NCBI RefSeq assembly: GCF_014203355.1
Contig: NZ_JACHIR010000001.1
Span: forward strand, 5,210,038 to 5,274,037
DNA length: 64,000 nt
Source: Kutzneria kofuensis
Lineage (GTDB): Bacteria; Actinomycetota; Actinomycetes; Mycobacteriales; Pseudonocardiaceae
Direction of reading: 5' to 3'
Shown: in pieces, positions 25,255 to 34,565 of the stretch
Position numbering within the stretch: position 1 is the stretch's first letter
Layout: each line of letters starts with the position of its first letter
The notes under the pieces: model-generated
What the model was told of the DNA's origin: nothing
The model's input: only the letters and a program-made list of their open reading frames with translations
The model's database searches: none
Made by a program: the position numbers and the translations under genes

Positions 25255-26013
25255 ATGCCCGAGGCGAGCGCGTACGCGCGGGGAGTGCCGTGCTGGATCG
25301 ACCTGTCCTGCACGGACATCAATGCCAGCAAGGAGTTCTACACGGCACTGTTCGGCTGGGAGTACTTCGTCGGGCCGCCGGAGACCGGTCACTACACGCA
25401 GGCGCTGCTGGGCGGTAAGTCCGTCGCCGGGCTGATGCAGCAGGCGCCGGACCAGGCCGACGCGCCCGTCGCGTGGACCACGTACCTCAAGGCCGACGAC
25501 GCCGACACCACCCACAAGGCGATCGTCGAGCACGGTGGGCAGGCGATGACCGAGGTCATCGACGTGATGGGCGAGGGCAAGATGATCATCGCCGCCGATC
25601 CGACCGGCGGTGTTTTCGGCGTGTGGGAACCCGGCCGGCACATCGGCGCCCGGGTGGTCAACGAGCCGGGCAGTTGGATCTGGAACGAGCTGTCGACGCC
25701 CAACGCCCCGCGGGCGCGGGACTTCTACTCGGCGGTGTTCGGGCTGGAGATCGGCGATCCCATGCCGGACTTCGACTACACGACGATCAAGGCCGAGGGG
25801 CGGGACGTCGGCGGCATCTTCACCGTGCCGGACGCCCAGCCGGAGTGGCGGGTGTACTTCGCCGTCGCCGACACGGATGCGACGACCGCCATCGCCGACA
25901 GCAACGGGGCGACGGTCGTCAGCCAGCCCAAGGACACACCGTTCGGCCGCATGGCGGTCATCCAGGACCCGCAGGGCGCGGTCTTCGCCCTGATGTCGGC
26001 ACCCCAGAGCTGA
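25255..26013 (+). CDS. Two-domain VOC (glyoxalase-like) protein
   Basis: 252 residues made of two vicinal-oxygen-chelate modules (about 10-125 and 135-250), each starting with a WIDLSCTDINASKEFY- or WNELSTPNAPRARDFY-type segment and ending with DPTGGVFGVW or DPQGAVFALM. It resembles the mycobacterial CFP30B-type proteins of unknown substrate. ATG 25255 has GGAGG 5 nt upstream. It ends before an inverted repeat of a family present twice in the window. Confidence 0.85.
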   Translation: MPEASAYARGVPCWIDLSCTDINASKEFYTALFGWEYFVGPPETGHYTQALLGGKSVAGLMQQAPDQADAPVAWTTYLKADDADTTHKAIVEHGGQAMTEVIDVMGEGKMIIAADPTGGVFGVWEPGRHIGARVVNEPGSWIWNELSTPNAPRARDFYSAVFGLEIGDPMPDFDYTTIKAEGRDVGGIFTVPDAQPEWRVYFAVADTDATTAIADSNGATVVSQPKDTPFGRMAVIQDPQGAVFALMSAPQS

Positions 26014-26053
26014 GCCCTACTCGCATCCACCCTCCGTGACAAGCCTTCGGTGT

Positions 26054-26102
26054 TCGGAAAGGACCATTCCTTAACTCCGAGTTGAGGAATGGTCCTTTCC
26101 GA
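26054..26102. repeat. Dispersed inverted repeat, copy 1 (terminator-like)
   Basis: 24-bp arms (26054-26077 and 26079-26102, one mismatch) around one base, lying between convergent genes. The core GGACCATTCCT-AACTC is shared with the copy at 54278-54330, so this is a dispersed element that probably terminates transcription in both directions. Confidence 0.8.
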
Positions 26103-26145
26103 GCGTCCGGTGCGTGTCGGCCGGGCCGCCCGGCGAGGGCCGGTG

Positions 26146-26598
26146 TCAGGCCGCGGCCGGCGCCGGGGCGGTCGGCTTGTCGTCGCTGTCGTGGCCGCCG
26201 CCGCCCAGCAGGCCGCTGAGCAGGCCGGACAGCGAGTCGAGCAGGCCGCTGACCAGGCCGGAGACCGAGTCGAGGATGCCGCTGCGGGGTTGCGGGGTGG
26301 CGAGGGTGTCCGCCAGTTGGATGCGCTGTTGCTCGGCGCGGCCGAGATACAGGGCGACGGCGGGGTTCATGGCCTCGCGGTCGACGTCCTTGCGGACCTG
26401 GGCGAGCGCGGGGGCCAGGTCGGTGACGGCGGCGCGGACGGCATCGACGTCCTTGGCCTGCCAGGCGGCGGCGATGCGGTCGCGGCCCTGCTGAACCTGC
26501 TGGGCCAGCGTCGGGGTGCTGGCCTGCGCGACGCCGGACACGCCGAGCACGGCGGCGACCAGCGTTGCGGCGATGAGCCCGACAACGGTCTTGGGCAT
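26146..26598 (-). CDS. Small secreted protein with SGLL repeats
   Basis: 150 residues: signal peptide about 1-27 (ending AQAS), an Ala/Gln-rich helical region with many charged residues (about 30-105) and a C-terminal tract repeating SGLL/SLSGLLSGLLGGGG, ending in Asp/Pro/Ala. No family recognised. The hydrophobic repeat tail may be membrane- or surface-seeking. ATG 26598 is preceded by AGAGG. Monocistronic. Confidence 0.65.
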   Translation of the reverse strand: MPKTVVGLIAATLVAAVLGVSGVAQASTPTLAQQVQQGRDRIAAAWQAKDVDAVRAAVTDLAPALAQVRKDVDREAMNPAVALYLGRAEQQRIQLADTLATPQPRSGILDSVSGLVSGLLDSLSGLLSGLLGGGGHDSDDKPTAPAPAAA

Positions 26599-26667
26599 CG
26601 TTGACCTCTGAGTGGGTGTCGGAACGGGACGGGCCAATGGTTGACCCGTGAAGCACTTTCCGCCCGT

Positions 26668-28674
26668 CTAGATCACCCGATCGGGGAACTCCGCCTGGAA
26701 CAGGGCCAACAAAGGCGTTGCCTTGACGGCGGTTTCCTCGTACTCACCGTCCGGATCGGACAGTGCGACGACCGCGCCGCCGACGCCGTAGTCGACCCGA
26801 CCGGGGGTGATGACGGCGGTGCGGATCACCACGCTGAGGTCGACGGCGCCGCTGAGCGAGAAGTAGCCGACGGCCCCGGAGTACACGCCCCGGGCGGCGC
26901 CTTCGAGCCGGTCGATGATCCGCATGGTGCGGATCTTCGGCGCACCGGTCATGGAGCCGGGCGGGAACGCGGCCCGCACGCAGTCGACGGGCGAGGCATC
27001 GGGCCGCAGTCGTGCGGTGATCGTCGACACGAGTTGGTGTACCGTCGCGTAACTCTCCACGTCGAACAGCGCCGGCACCCGAACGCTGCCGACCTCGGCG
27101 ACGCGGGCCAGGTCGTTGCGCACGAGGTCGACGATCATCAGGCTTTCGGACCGGTCCTTCTCGCTGGTCCGGAGTTCTTCCCGCAACGCGGCGTCCCGCC
27201 CGGGGTCGTCGCCGCGCGGCCGGGTTCCCTTGATGGGCTTGGATTCCACGACGCCGTCACGGTCGATGCGCAGGAACCGTTCCGGTGATGTGCTGAGCAC
27301 GTGCATGTCGCCGAACTTGAGCAGAGCGCCGAACGGGGCTGGGCTCACCCGCCGCAGGAACCGGTATGCCCGCCAGGGATCCACGTCGGAGTCGACCGTG
27401 ATCCGGTTGGTCAGGTTGACCTCGTACGTCTCGCCCTCGACGATCGCCTGCTGGCAGGCCGTCACGGCGTCGAGGTACAGCTCCCGACCGTGCCGCAACG
27501 AGATCGCTTCCGGGCCGAGTGCCTCCGCCGGTCTCAGGTCCACATCGGACACCTGGGCCAGCAACGAAAGCTTCGCCGGATCAAGCGCCAGCACGTAGGT
27601 GGTGTTCTCCGCGTGGTCGAACACCACGGCGTGGTCGGCGAACATCATGGCGGCGTCCGGATACGGCGACTCGTGGGCGGCGTCGCCGCCGCACTCGGCC
27701 TTCAGTTCGTAGCCGAGATAGCCGACCCACCCCAGGGCGAAGTCGAACGGGACGTCCGGGATCGCCTTGACGCCGGCGAGTTCGGCGGCGAGCCAGTCGA
27801 AGAAGGACCCGTTCACGTCGGCCGAGGTCACGCACCGGGAGGCGGAACCCATGATGGAGAAGCGGCCGATTCCGTTGCTGTCCAACCAGAACGCGTGCTT
27901 GGCGGCGCGGAACAGCTGGTCGAACACGGCTTCCGGCTCGGCGGTAGTCGGCATTCGGCGCACATGGACGGCAATCGGCTCATCGGCGGGGGAGAGATTG
28001 CTGGCGGGGGTGCGATCGCGGGCGGGAGTGGGATCGCTGCTTGGGGCGAGATGGCCGGCGGGATGGGCGTCGTGGCTGGTCTTTATCGCCGGCCGCGACC
28101 GCACCGGCGTGAGGTCGGCGAAGTTGCGGAGCAGTCGATGGCCGTGTTCGGTGCGGATCGACTCGGGGTGGAACTGCACGCCCCACAAAGGTTTCGTCCG
28201 GTGCTGGAGTCCCATCAGCACCCCATCGGGCGTCCATGCCGTCGCTTCCAGCGAATCCGGCAGGTCCGTCACGGCGAGCGAGTGGTACCGCACGGCCCGG
28301 AACGGCGACGGCAGACCGGCGAACAAGCCGGTCCCGTTGTGCTCGACGGGCGAGGTCCGGCCGTGCCGGGGCTCGTCGGCGCGGGCGACCTTGGCGCCGT
28401 GCAGGTGGGCGACGGCCTGATGACCGAGGCAGACGCCGAGCAGCGGCAGGTCGCAGCGGGCGATGAGCTCCCGGCACAACCCGAGGTCCGCCTCGTGCTC
28501 GGGGGTGCCGGGGCCGGGGGAGATCACCACGTTGTCGAACTCGGCCAGCAGTCCCACGGTCAGCGCCGGGTCGTCGTTGCGCAGCACGGTCGGCGCGCAC
28601 CCGGTGACCTCGGCCAGGTAGTGGGCGAGGTTGTGGGTGAACGAGTCGTAGTTGTCGACGAGCAGCGTGCGCAC
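26668..28674 (-). CDS. pabAB: Aminodeoxychorismate synthase, PabA-PabB fusion
   Basis: 668-residue fusion that makes 4-amino-4-deoxychorismate, precursor of p-aminobenzoate. Residues 1-190 are the class I glutamine amidotransferase (Cys in GVCLGHQ; His/Glu in FHPESI). A low-complexity linker (about 195-235) leads to the chorismate-binding domain, whose PIKGTRPRG carries the PabB-type Lys (anthranilate synthases have PIAGT) and whose end has PPGSMTGAPKIRT. GTG 28674 lies 9 nt after TACCGT (near-leaderless); GTG 28704 is possible. No lyase (PabC) is adjacent. The fused form occurs in folate synthesis and in aromatic natural-product pathways. Confidence 0.93.
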   Translation of the reverse strand: MRTLLVDNYDSFTHNLAHYLAEVTGCAPTVLRNDDPALTVGLLAEFDNVVISPGPGTPEHEADLGLCRELIARCDLPLLGVCLGHQAVAHLHGAKVARADEPRHGRTSPVEHNGTGLFAGLPSPFRAVRYHSLAVTDLPDSLEATAWTPDGVLMGLQHRTKPLWGVQFHPESIRTEHGHRLLRNFADLTPVRSRPAIKTSHDAHPAGHLAPSSDPTPARDRTPASNLSPADEPIAVHVRRMPTTAEPEAVFDQLFRAAKHAFWLDSNGIGRFSIMGSASRCVTSADVNGSFFDWLAAELAGVKAIPDVPFDFALGWVGYLGYELKAECGGDAAHESPYPDAAMMFADHAVVFDHAENTTYVLALDPAKLSLLAQVSDVDLRPAEALGPEAISLRHGRELYLDAVTACQQAIVEGETYEVNLTNRITVDSDVDPWRAYRFLRRVSPAPFGALLKFGDMHVLSTSPERFLRIDRDGVVESKPIKGTRPRGDDPGRDAALREELRTSEKDRSESLMIVDLVRNDLARVAEVGSVRVPALFDVESYATVHQLVSTITARLRPDASPVDCVRAAFPPGSMTGAPKIRTMRIIDRLEGAARGVYSGAVGYFSLSGAVDLSVVIRTAVITPGRVDYGVGGAVVALSDPDGEYEETAVKATPLLALFQAEFPDRVI

Positions 28675-28845
28675 GCGGCGACGGTAACCGACCGGACCGG
28701 TCACGGGTACTCATCGTGCGCCACCGAACGGCGGCAACCCCACTGCGGAACGGCCGTTCACCACTTCGAGCGACGATCCGAAAACGCTGTGTCGACAAGG
28801 CGAGGATCGGAAGACTGAGGCACATTCACTAATTCGGGGTTGGAG

Positions 28846-28851
28846 TATACA
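28846..28851 (+). promoter_or_regulatory. Candidate -10 box for the mce operon
   Basis: TATACA in an AT-rich dip about 128 bp before yrbEA; -35 is unclear. The 299-bp gap 28675-28973 also holds tandem repeats. Confidence 0.35.
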
Positions 28852-28879
28852 AGTCGACGGTCTCGGGGAACCGCGGCGA

Positions 28880-28966
28880 GGTCGGCGAGCGGGCGGTTCG
28901 GGAAAGTCGGGGCGGGTCGGCGACCAGGCGGCTCGGGAAAGTCGGGGCGGGTCGGCGAGCAAGTGG
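28880..28966 (+). repeat. 35-bp tandem repeat upstream of mce operon
   Basis: Two 35-bp units (28880-28914 and 28915-28949, four mismatches by eye) plus a 17-bp partial third unit (28950-28966), each containing GGGAAAGTCGGGGCG or the lead GGTCGGCGA. They end 7 nt before the yrbEA start, in the probable leader of the mce transcript. Confidence 0.75.
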
Positions 28967-28973
28967 AGGTGTC

Positions 28974-29720
28974 GTGCTACGCAAACCGGCCGCCGCGATC
29001 GGCGGTTTCTACGCCACCTCGCTCGACTCGGTCCGGTTCGCGTTCCGCCGTCCCTTCCAGACGCGCGAATTCCTCCAGCAGTCCTGGTTCATCGCCGGGG
29101 TGTGCCTGGCGCCGACCCTGCTGATGTCGATCCCGTTCTGCGTCATCACCGTCTTCCAGCTCAACCAGCTGCTGATCGAACTCGGCGGCGCCGACCTGTC
29201 CGGCGCGGGCGCCGGCCTCGGCGTGGTCCGGGAGATCGCGCCGCTGGTCAGCGCCCTGGTGGTGGCCGGATCCGGGGCCACGGCGATCTGCGCCGACCTC
29301 GGCTCGCGCCGGATCCGCGAGGAGATCGACGCGGTCCGGGCGCTGGGCCTGCACCCGGTGCAGTGCCTGGTCGTGCCGCGGGTGCTGGCCGCGACCGTCG
29401 TCGCGCTGTGCCTGAACGGCCTGGTCACGCTGGTCGGGCTGCTGGCCGGCTACGTGTTCTCGGTCTACGTCCAGCACGCCAGCCCCGGCCTGTTCACGGC
29501 CAACCTCACGCTGCTCACCGGCCCGAAGGACTTCGCCGTCAGCGAATTCAAGAGCGCGGTGTTCGGGCTGCTCGCCGGCCTCGTCGCGTGCCATCTCGGA
29601 TTGACGGCGAAGGGCGGCCCGAAAGGTGTCGGCGACGCGGTCAACCAGACGGTGGTGGGCAGTTTTCTCCTGTTGTTCCTGGCCAACAGCCTGATCACCG
29701 TGTTGTTCCTGAGGAGCTGA
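28974..29720 (+). CDS. yrbEA: Mce-associated permease YrbEA
   Basis: 248-residue MlaE/YrbE permease, first gene of the mce operon. It forms the membrane pore with YrbEB of an ABC-type lipid importer. The EExDALxxxG-like segment (REEIDAVRALGLHPVQCLVVPRV) is the coupling helix contacting the ATPase; about five membrane helices. GTG 28974 has GGAGG 4 nt upstream. The ATPase (MceG/Mkl) is not in this window. Confidence 0.93.
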   Translation: MLRKPAAAIGGFYATSLDSVRFAFRRPFQTREFLQQSWFIAGVCLAPTLLMSIPFCVITVFQLNQLLIELGGADLSGAGAGLGVVREIAPLVSALVVAGSGATAICADLGSRRIREEIDAVRALGLHPVQCLVVPRVLAATVVALCLNGLVTLVGLLAGYVFSVYVQHASPGLFTANLTLLTGPKDFAVSEFKSAVFGLLAGLVACHLGLTAKGGPKGVGDAVNQTVVGSFLLLFLANSLITVLFLRS

Positions 29721-29722
29721 CG

Positions 29723-30511
29723 ATGCTGGGATCGATCGGCCGCCAACTGGAATTCCACGGCCGCGTCTACGCGAAACTGCCGAACGCGGTGCGCAAGTAC
29801 CGGCGGGAAGTGTTCCGGCTGCTCGCGGAAACGAGCATGGGCACCGGCGGGCTCGCGGTGATCGGCGGCACCGCGGCCGTTGTGGCGTTCATGACAGCGG
29901 CGGTCGGTGTCGAGGTCGGCCTGCAGGGTTACGCGGCGCTGTCCGACATCGGCGCGGGCGCGCTGGCGGGATTTCTCTCCTCGTACGCCAACACGCGTGA
30001 GGCCGCGCCGCTGATCGCGGGCATCGCCCTGACCGCCACGGTCGGGGCCGGCTTCACCGCGCAGCTCGGCGCGATGCGGGTGAGCGAGGAGATCGACGCC
30101 CTCGAGGTGATGGCCATCCCGTCGCTGCCGTTCCTGGTGAGCACCCGGATCATCGCCGGCCTGCTGGCGATCGTGCCGCTGTTCGCACTGGCGGTGCTGA
30201 CCTCGTTCACCGCCACCAAGTTCGTCGTCACCGTCGGCTTCGGTCAGCCCGCCGGCACCTACCAGCACTACTTCGACGTCTTCCTCAATCCGACGGACCT
30301 GTTCTGGGCGTTCGCGAAGGCGCTGCTGATGTCGGTCGTCGTCATGTCCGTGCACTGCTATCACGGCTTCACCGCGCGTGGCGGCCCGGCCGGCGTCGGC
30401 ATCGCGGTCGGCCAGGCCGTGCGGACCTCGCTGGTGGCGGTGCTGCTGGTGGACATGGCGGTCGACTTCAGCGTGTTCGGCAACGCCTCGACAGTGCATA
30501 TCGCCGGATGA
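29723..30511 (+). CDS. yrbEB: Mce-associated permease YrbEB
   Basis: 262-residue second MlaE-type permease, pairing with YrbEA. The coupling segment is SEEIDALEVMAIPSLPFLV, with TAQLGAMRVS before it and a C-terminal AVGQAVRTSLVAVLLVDMAVD helix. ATG 29723 starts 2 bp after the yrbEA stop, and its stop overlaps mceA (ATGA). Confidence 0.93.
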   Translation: MLGSIGRQLEFHGRVYAKLPNAVRKYRREVFRLLAETSMGTGGLAVIGGTAAVVAFMTAAVGVEVGLQGYAALSDIGAGALAGFLSSYANTREAAPLIAGIALTATVGAGFTAQLGAMRVSEEIDALEVMAIPSLPFLVSTRIIAGLLAIVPLFALAVLTSFTATKFVVTVGFGQPAGTYQHYFDVFLNPTDLFWAFAKALLMSVVVMSVHCYHGFTARGGPAGVGIAVGQAVRTSLVAVLLVDMAVDFSVFGNASTVHIAG

Positions 30512-31518
30512 GCCGGCACACCGCCCTGGGGGCCGCGTTCGTCGTCGCCGTGCTGGCGGCGTCGGCGCTGGTCGCCGCCCAGTTCCAGGGCGCGCTGGAC
30601 CGGGTCGTGCCGGTCACCGTGCTCGCCGGCCGCGCCGGCCTGCTGATGGACCGCGGTGCGGAGGTGAAGATCCTCGGCGTCACCGTCGGCACGGTCCGCA
30701 GCGTCACGCCCACCACCGACGGCGCCGAGCTCGGCGTCGGCCTCTATCCGGCGACGGCCGATAAAGTGCCGGCGGACGTCACGGCGAACGTGGTGCCGCT
30801 GACCATCTTCGGCGCCAAGTACATCGAGCTCATAAGGCCGCACGAGCCGTCGCCGCCGATCAAGGCCGGCGCCGTGATCGGCGGTAACCGCGTCGCCGTC
30901 GAGATCAACGAGACGTTCGAGCACGTGCTGGGCCAGCTGAACGCGATCGAGCCGAGCCGGTTCAACCTGGCGTTGACCGCGGTCGCCGATGCCCTGCGCG
31001 GGAACGGGGACGAGCTCGGCGAGCTGGCCGAGAACCTCGACGGTTACCTCGGCAAGATCAACCCCAGTCTGCCGGCATTGCGGGCTGACCTGGCCAAAGC
31101 CCCGGCAGTGCTCGACACGTACGCGGCGGTCGTGCCGGACGCGATCCGCGTCGGCGACAACCTCGGCGCCACCAGCGACACCCTGGTGTCCGCGCAGCTG
31201 ACGACGTTCCTGTTGTCCCTGACCAAGTTCGGTCACCAGAGTGCCGACTTCCTCGGTGGCGTCGGCCAGCCGCTCACCGACGCGTTGCACATCAGCCGAC
31301 CCACCGCGGGCCTGCTCGCGAACTATGCCGCCATGTTCCCCTGCCTGTTCCAGGGACTCGACCTCAACCGGCAGCTGCTGAGCCGCAACCGGGACAGTGG
31401 CCTGCACATCGACGTCACGGTCGGTCCCGGCGCGAAGCCGTACCGCTACCCGCAGGACCTGCCGGAGATCCGGCCGGGCACCGGGCCCAGCTGTCACGGA
31501 ATGGCGGCGCACCGGTGA
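30508..31518 (+). CDS. mceA: Mce family protein MceA
   Basis: 336-residue Mce/MlaD protein: N-terminal membrane anchor (about 5-25), MlaD domain (about 35-115; LLMDRGAEVKILGVTVGTV) and a long helical domain thought to build the lipid tunnel with the other Mce subunits. ATG 30508 overlaps yrbEB by 4 bp; its stop overlaps mceB by GTGA. Confidence 0.9.
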   Translation: MSRHTALGAAFVVAVLAASALVAAQFQGALDRVVPVTVLAGRAGLLMDRGAEVKILGVTVGTVRSVTPTTDGAELGVGLYPATADKVPADVTANVVPLTIFGAKYIELIRPHEPSPPIKAGAVIGGNRVAVEINETFEHVLGQLNAIEPSRFNLALTAVADALRGNGDELGELAENLDGYLGKINPSLPALRADLAKAPAVLDTYAAVVPDAIRVGDNLGATSDTLVSAQLTTFLLSLTKFGHQSADFLGGVGQPLTDALHISRPTAGLLANYAAMFPCLFQGLDLNRQLLSRNRDSGLHIDVTVGPGAKPYRYPQDLPEIRPGTGPSCHGMAAHR

Positions 31519-32489
31519 AGTTCCTCGTCTTCTTACTCGTCAGCGTCGCCGCCGCGGCGCTGGTCGGCGTCACGCTGTCCGGCCGCGGGCCGGACGGGCC
31601 GGCCGACGACTACCACGCGACCTTCGCCGACGCGTCCAACCTCGTTGCCGGCGACGAGGTCCGGGTGGCCGGTATCCGGGTCGGCACCGTCGAGGAACTG
31701 TCCATAACGGACGGAAACCAGGTGCGGGTCACGTTCTCCGCGCAGCGGACCGTCGACCTGACCACCGGCACGCACGCGGCCGTGAAGTACAAGAACCTGG
31801 TCGGCGGCCGGTATCTGGAGCTGACCGCCGGCGACGGCCCGAAACTGCCGCCGGACGGCACGATCCCGGTGAGCCGGACCGCGCCGGCGCTCGACCTCGA
31901 CGCGTTGTTCAACGGCTTCAAGCCACTGCTCGCGGCCCTGTCGCCGGACCAGGTCAACGCCGTGTCCGGCGAGCTGGTGACCGTGTTGCAGGGCGAGGGC
32001 GGCACCATCGACGAGCTGCTGGCCGCGCTGGCGTCGGTGACGTCCACGCTGGCCGACCGGGACAAGGTGATCGGCGACGTGATCACCAACCTCGATGCCG
32101 TGCTGGGCAAGGTGAACACCGGCGAGCTGGGTCGGCTGATCACGCAGTTGCAGCAGCTGGTCAGCGGCCTCTACGCGGATCGGGACCAGATCGGCGACGC
32201 CGTCACGCACATCGACGCCCTGACCGGCAAGACGGCCCAGCTCCTCGGCGTGGTGCGGCCGCCGCTGCGCGACGACATCGACAACCTCGGCCGGCTGGCC
32301 AACACCTTGAACGCCGACAAGGACAGCCTCACCGCCGCGCTGGCGGCGCTCCCGGACGCCTACCAGCGGCTGTCCCGCGGCGCCGCCTGGGGCGGCTACT
32401 TCAACGTCTACCTGTGTGGTCTCGGCATCAAGCTCGCGGACCCGATCGCACTGCGCAGCGGCGTCGCCCGCTGCCTGCCGACGAAGTGA
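31515..32489 (+). CDS. mceB: Mce family protein MceB
   Basis: 324 residues: N-terminal anchor helix, MlaD domain (about 30-110; DEVRVAGIRVGTVEEL and AVKYKNLVGGRYLEL) and helical tail ending in a Cys pair typical of the MceB position (YLCGLGIKL...RCL). GTG 31515 overlaps mceA. Part of the hexameric lipid shuttle. Confidence 0.9.
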   Translation: MKFLVFLLVSVAAAALVGVTLSGRGPDGPADDYHATFADASNLVAGDEVRVAGIRVGTVEELSITDGNQVRVTFSAQRTVDLTTGTHAAVKYKNLVGGRYLELTAGDGPKLPPDGTIPVSRTAPALDLDALFNGFKPLLAALSPDQVNAVSGELVTVLQGEGGTIDELLAALASVTSTLADRDKVIGDVITNLDAVLGKVNTGELGRLITQLQQLVSGLYADRDQIGDAVTHIDALTGKTAQLLGVVRPPLRDDIDNLGRLANTLNADKDSLTAALAALPDAYQRLSRGAAWGGYFNVYLCGLGIKLADPIALRSGVARCLPTK

Positions 32490-32496
32490 GGGCGAC

Positions 32497-33480
32497 ATGA
32501 CCAGGACCTTCGCGGAACGAGACCCGGTGAAGCTGGGGGTGATCGGCACCGTCGTGCTGGTCACGGCGGTGGCCGGCGCGTTCCTGGTGCCGACGGCGAT
32601 CGGCGGCCGGCAGTTCGTGGCCGAGTTCGCCGAGGTGGGCGGCCTGGGCGGCGGCGACCCGGTGGTGGTGTCCGGGCTGAAGGTCGGCACGGTCGACGGT
32701 GTCGCCCTGGACGGCGATCGCGTTGACGTCACGTTCTCCGTGACGGACGACAAGGTCCGGCTCGGCGACAGCACGAGTGCGGCGATCAAGGCGGAGACGG
32801 CGTTGGGGCGCAAGGAACTCGCGCTGGCCCCGGCCGGCGGCGGCGAGCTGCGACGGATCCCGCTCGACCGCACCACCGTGCCTTACGACGTCACGGACGC
32901 GTTGTCGGACGTCACGACACAGGTGTCCCAAGTGGACACCGGCAAGGTGTCGAGCGCCCTGGACACGCTGTCGGAGACTTTCAAGGACACGCCGCCGCAG
33001 GTCAAGGCGGTGCTGGACGGACTGAGCCGGCTCTCCCAGACCGTCAGCTCCAGGGACGTGGCGCTGCGCGACCTGTTGCTGCACGCCGACAACGTCAGCG
33101 GCGTGCTGGCCCAGCGCAACGACCAGCTGGTCAAGATCCTCGCGCAGGGCTCGTCGCTGCTGGCCCAGCTGAACCAGCGCGGGGCGGCGATCCGGTCCCT
33201 GCTGACCAACTCCGTGGCGGTGTCCGACCAGCTCAGCGGCCTGGTCGCGGACAACAAGGGCCGGCTCGACCCGGCGCTCAAGCAGCTCGACGACCTGCTG
33301 GCGGTGCTGCAGCAGAACCGGAACAACCTCGACCAGGTGCTCGACCGGACCGGACCGCTGGTCCGCGAGATCGGCGAGGCCGTCGGCTCCGGGCCGTTCG
33401 TCGAAACGCAGGTCGGCAACCTCGTGCCGACGAACCTGGTGCCGCTGCTGCCGGAACTGCTGGCCAGGGGAGGAAAGTGA
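32497..33480 (+). CDS. mceC: Mce family protein MceC
   Basis: 327 residues with anchor helix (about 13-33), MlaD domain (GDPVVVSGLKVGTVDGV, AAIKAETALGRKEL) and a helical tail rich in heptad-like Leu/Gln (LAQRNDQLVKILAQGSSLLAQ). ATG 32497 lies 7 bp after mceB; its end overlaps mceD by GTGA. Confidence 0.9.
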   Translation: MTRTFAERDPVKLGVIGTVVLVTAVAGAFLVPTAIGGRQFVAEFAEVGGLGGGDPVVVSGLKVGTVDGVALDGDRVDVTFSVTDDKVRLGDSTSAAIKAETALGRKELALAPAGGGELRRIPLDRTTVPYDVTDALSDVTTQVSQVDTGKVSSALDTLSETFKDTPPQVKAVLDGLSRLSQTVSSRDVALRDLLLHADNVSGVLAQRNDQLVKILAQGSSLLAQLNQRGAAIRSLLTNSVAVSDQLSGLVADNKGRLDPALKQLDDLLAVLQQNRNNLDQVLDRTGPLVREIGEAVGSGPFVETQVGNLVPTNLVPLLPELLARGGK

Positions 33481-34565
33481 ACCTGCACCGACTGACCGTC
33501 GCCGCCGTCGTCGCGGCCCTGCTGGCCTCGACCGTGTACGTCGTGCTGAACCCGGGCGGCCGGCGGACCGCGACGCTGGAGTTCACGCGGGCCGTCAACC
33601 TGCATCCGGGCGACGACGTGCGGGTGCTCGGCGTGCGGATCGGTGAGGTCACGTCGGTGCGGCCGGACGGCGACCAGGTCGCCGTCGGGATCGGCTACGA
33701 CCATCCGGTGCCGGCCGGGGCGAAGGCCGTCATCGTCACGCCCAGCGTGATCAGCGGCCGGTTCGTGCAGCTCACGCCCGCCTACACCGGCGGACCGCAG
33801 TTGGCCGACGGGGCGACCGTGCCGAGGGATCGCACGGCCGTGCCGGTGGAGTGGGACGAGCTGAAGGACCAGCTCACCCGGCTGTCGACCGCGCTGGCGC
33901 AGAACGGGTCGCTGCCGAACGCGATCAACACCGCCGCCGCGAACCTGCGGGGCAACGGCGGTTCGATCCGGCAGACGATCGCCGACCTGGCGAAGGCCGC
34001 GAGCACGCTCGCCGCCGGCAGCAAGGACCTGTTCGGCACGATCACCAACCTCCAGGTCCTGATCAGCGCGTTGAACGGCGCCGACCAGCAGGTTCGGCAG
34101 TTCAGCGCGCAGCTGGCGGCGATCTCCAGGCTGCTGGACGACAACAGGACCCAGCTCGCGGCGGCGCTGAGCGCCCTGGACAAGGCCACCGCCGAGGTCG
34201 CGGACTTCGTGGCCCACAACGGCGAGCGGCTCGGCGCGACCGTCGGCCAACTCGCCGACGTGACGAAGATCCTCGCCGACGACCGGGCCCAGCTGGCGCA
34301 GATCCTGCACCAGGCGCCGACCACGCTCACCGACACGCTCGCCATGTTCGACCCGGCCACCAGCACGCTGCAGGCGCGGCTGGCGATCAACAACACCCAG
34401 GACCTCGCCGGCTTCACCTGCATCACGCTGTTCTCCCTCGGCGGCACGCCCGACCAGTGCCGGCGGACGCTCGATCCGCTGCTGCACATGCTGAACATGA
34501 CCACCGTGCCGGTCGCCCTGAACCCGCCGAGCCTGCCCACTCTGCTGCTCGGCGGCGGCCGATGA
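33477..34565 (+). CDS. mceD: Mce family protein MceD
   Basis: 362 residues: anchor helix (about 4-24), MlaD domain (GDDVRVLGVRIGEVTSV, ISGRFVQL) and a long helical domain. A Cys pair near the C-terminus (FTCITLFSLGG and PDQCRR) may form a disulfide outside the membrane. GTG 33477 overlaps mceC, and its stop overlaps mceE (ATGA). Confidence 0.9.
   Translation: MNLHRLTVAAVVAALLASTVYVVLNPGGRRTATLEFTRAVNLHPGDDVRVLGVRIGEVTSVRPDGDQVAVGIGYDHPVPAGAKAVIVTPSVISGRFVQLTPAYTGGPQLADGATVPRDRTAVPVEWDELKDQLTRLSTALAQNGSLPNAINTAAANLRGNGGSIRQTIADLAKAASTLAAGSKDLFGTITNLQVLISALNGADQQVRQFSAQLAAISRLLDDNRTQLAAALSALDKATAEVADFVAHNGERLGATVGQLADVTKILADDRAQLAQILHQAPTTLTDTLAMFDPATSTLQARLAINNTQDLAGFTCITLFSLGGTPDQCRRTLDPLLHMLNMTTVPVALNPPSLPTLLLGGGR

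Noticed and set aside
28880-28966. CRISPR-like array
   Set aside because: Units are directly adjacent with no unique spacers, so it is a tandem repeat.
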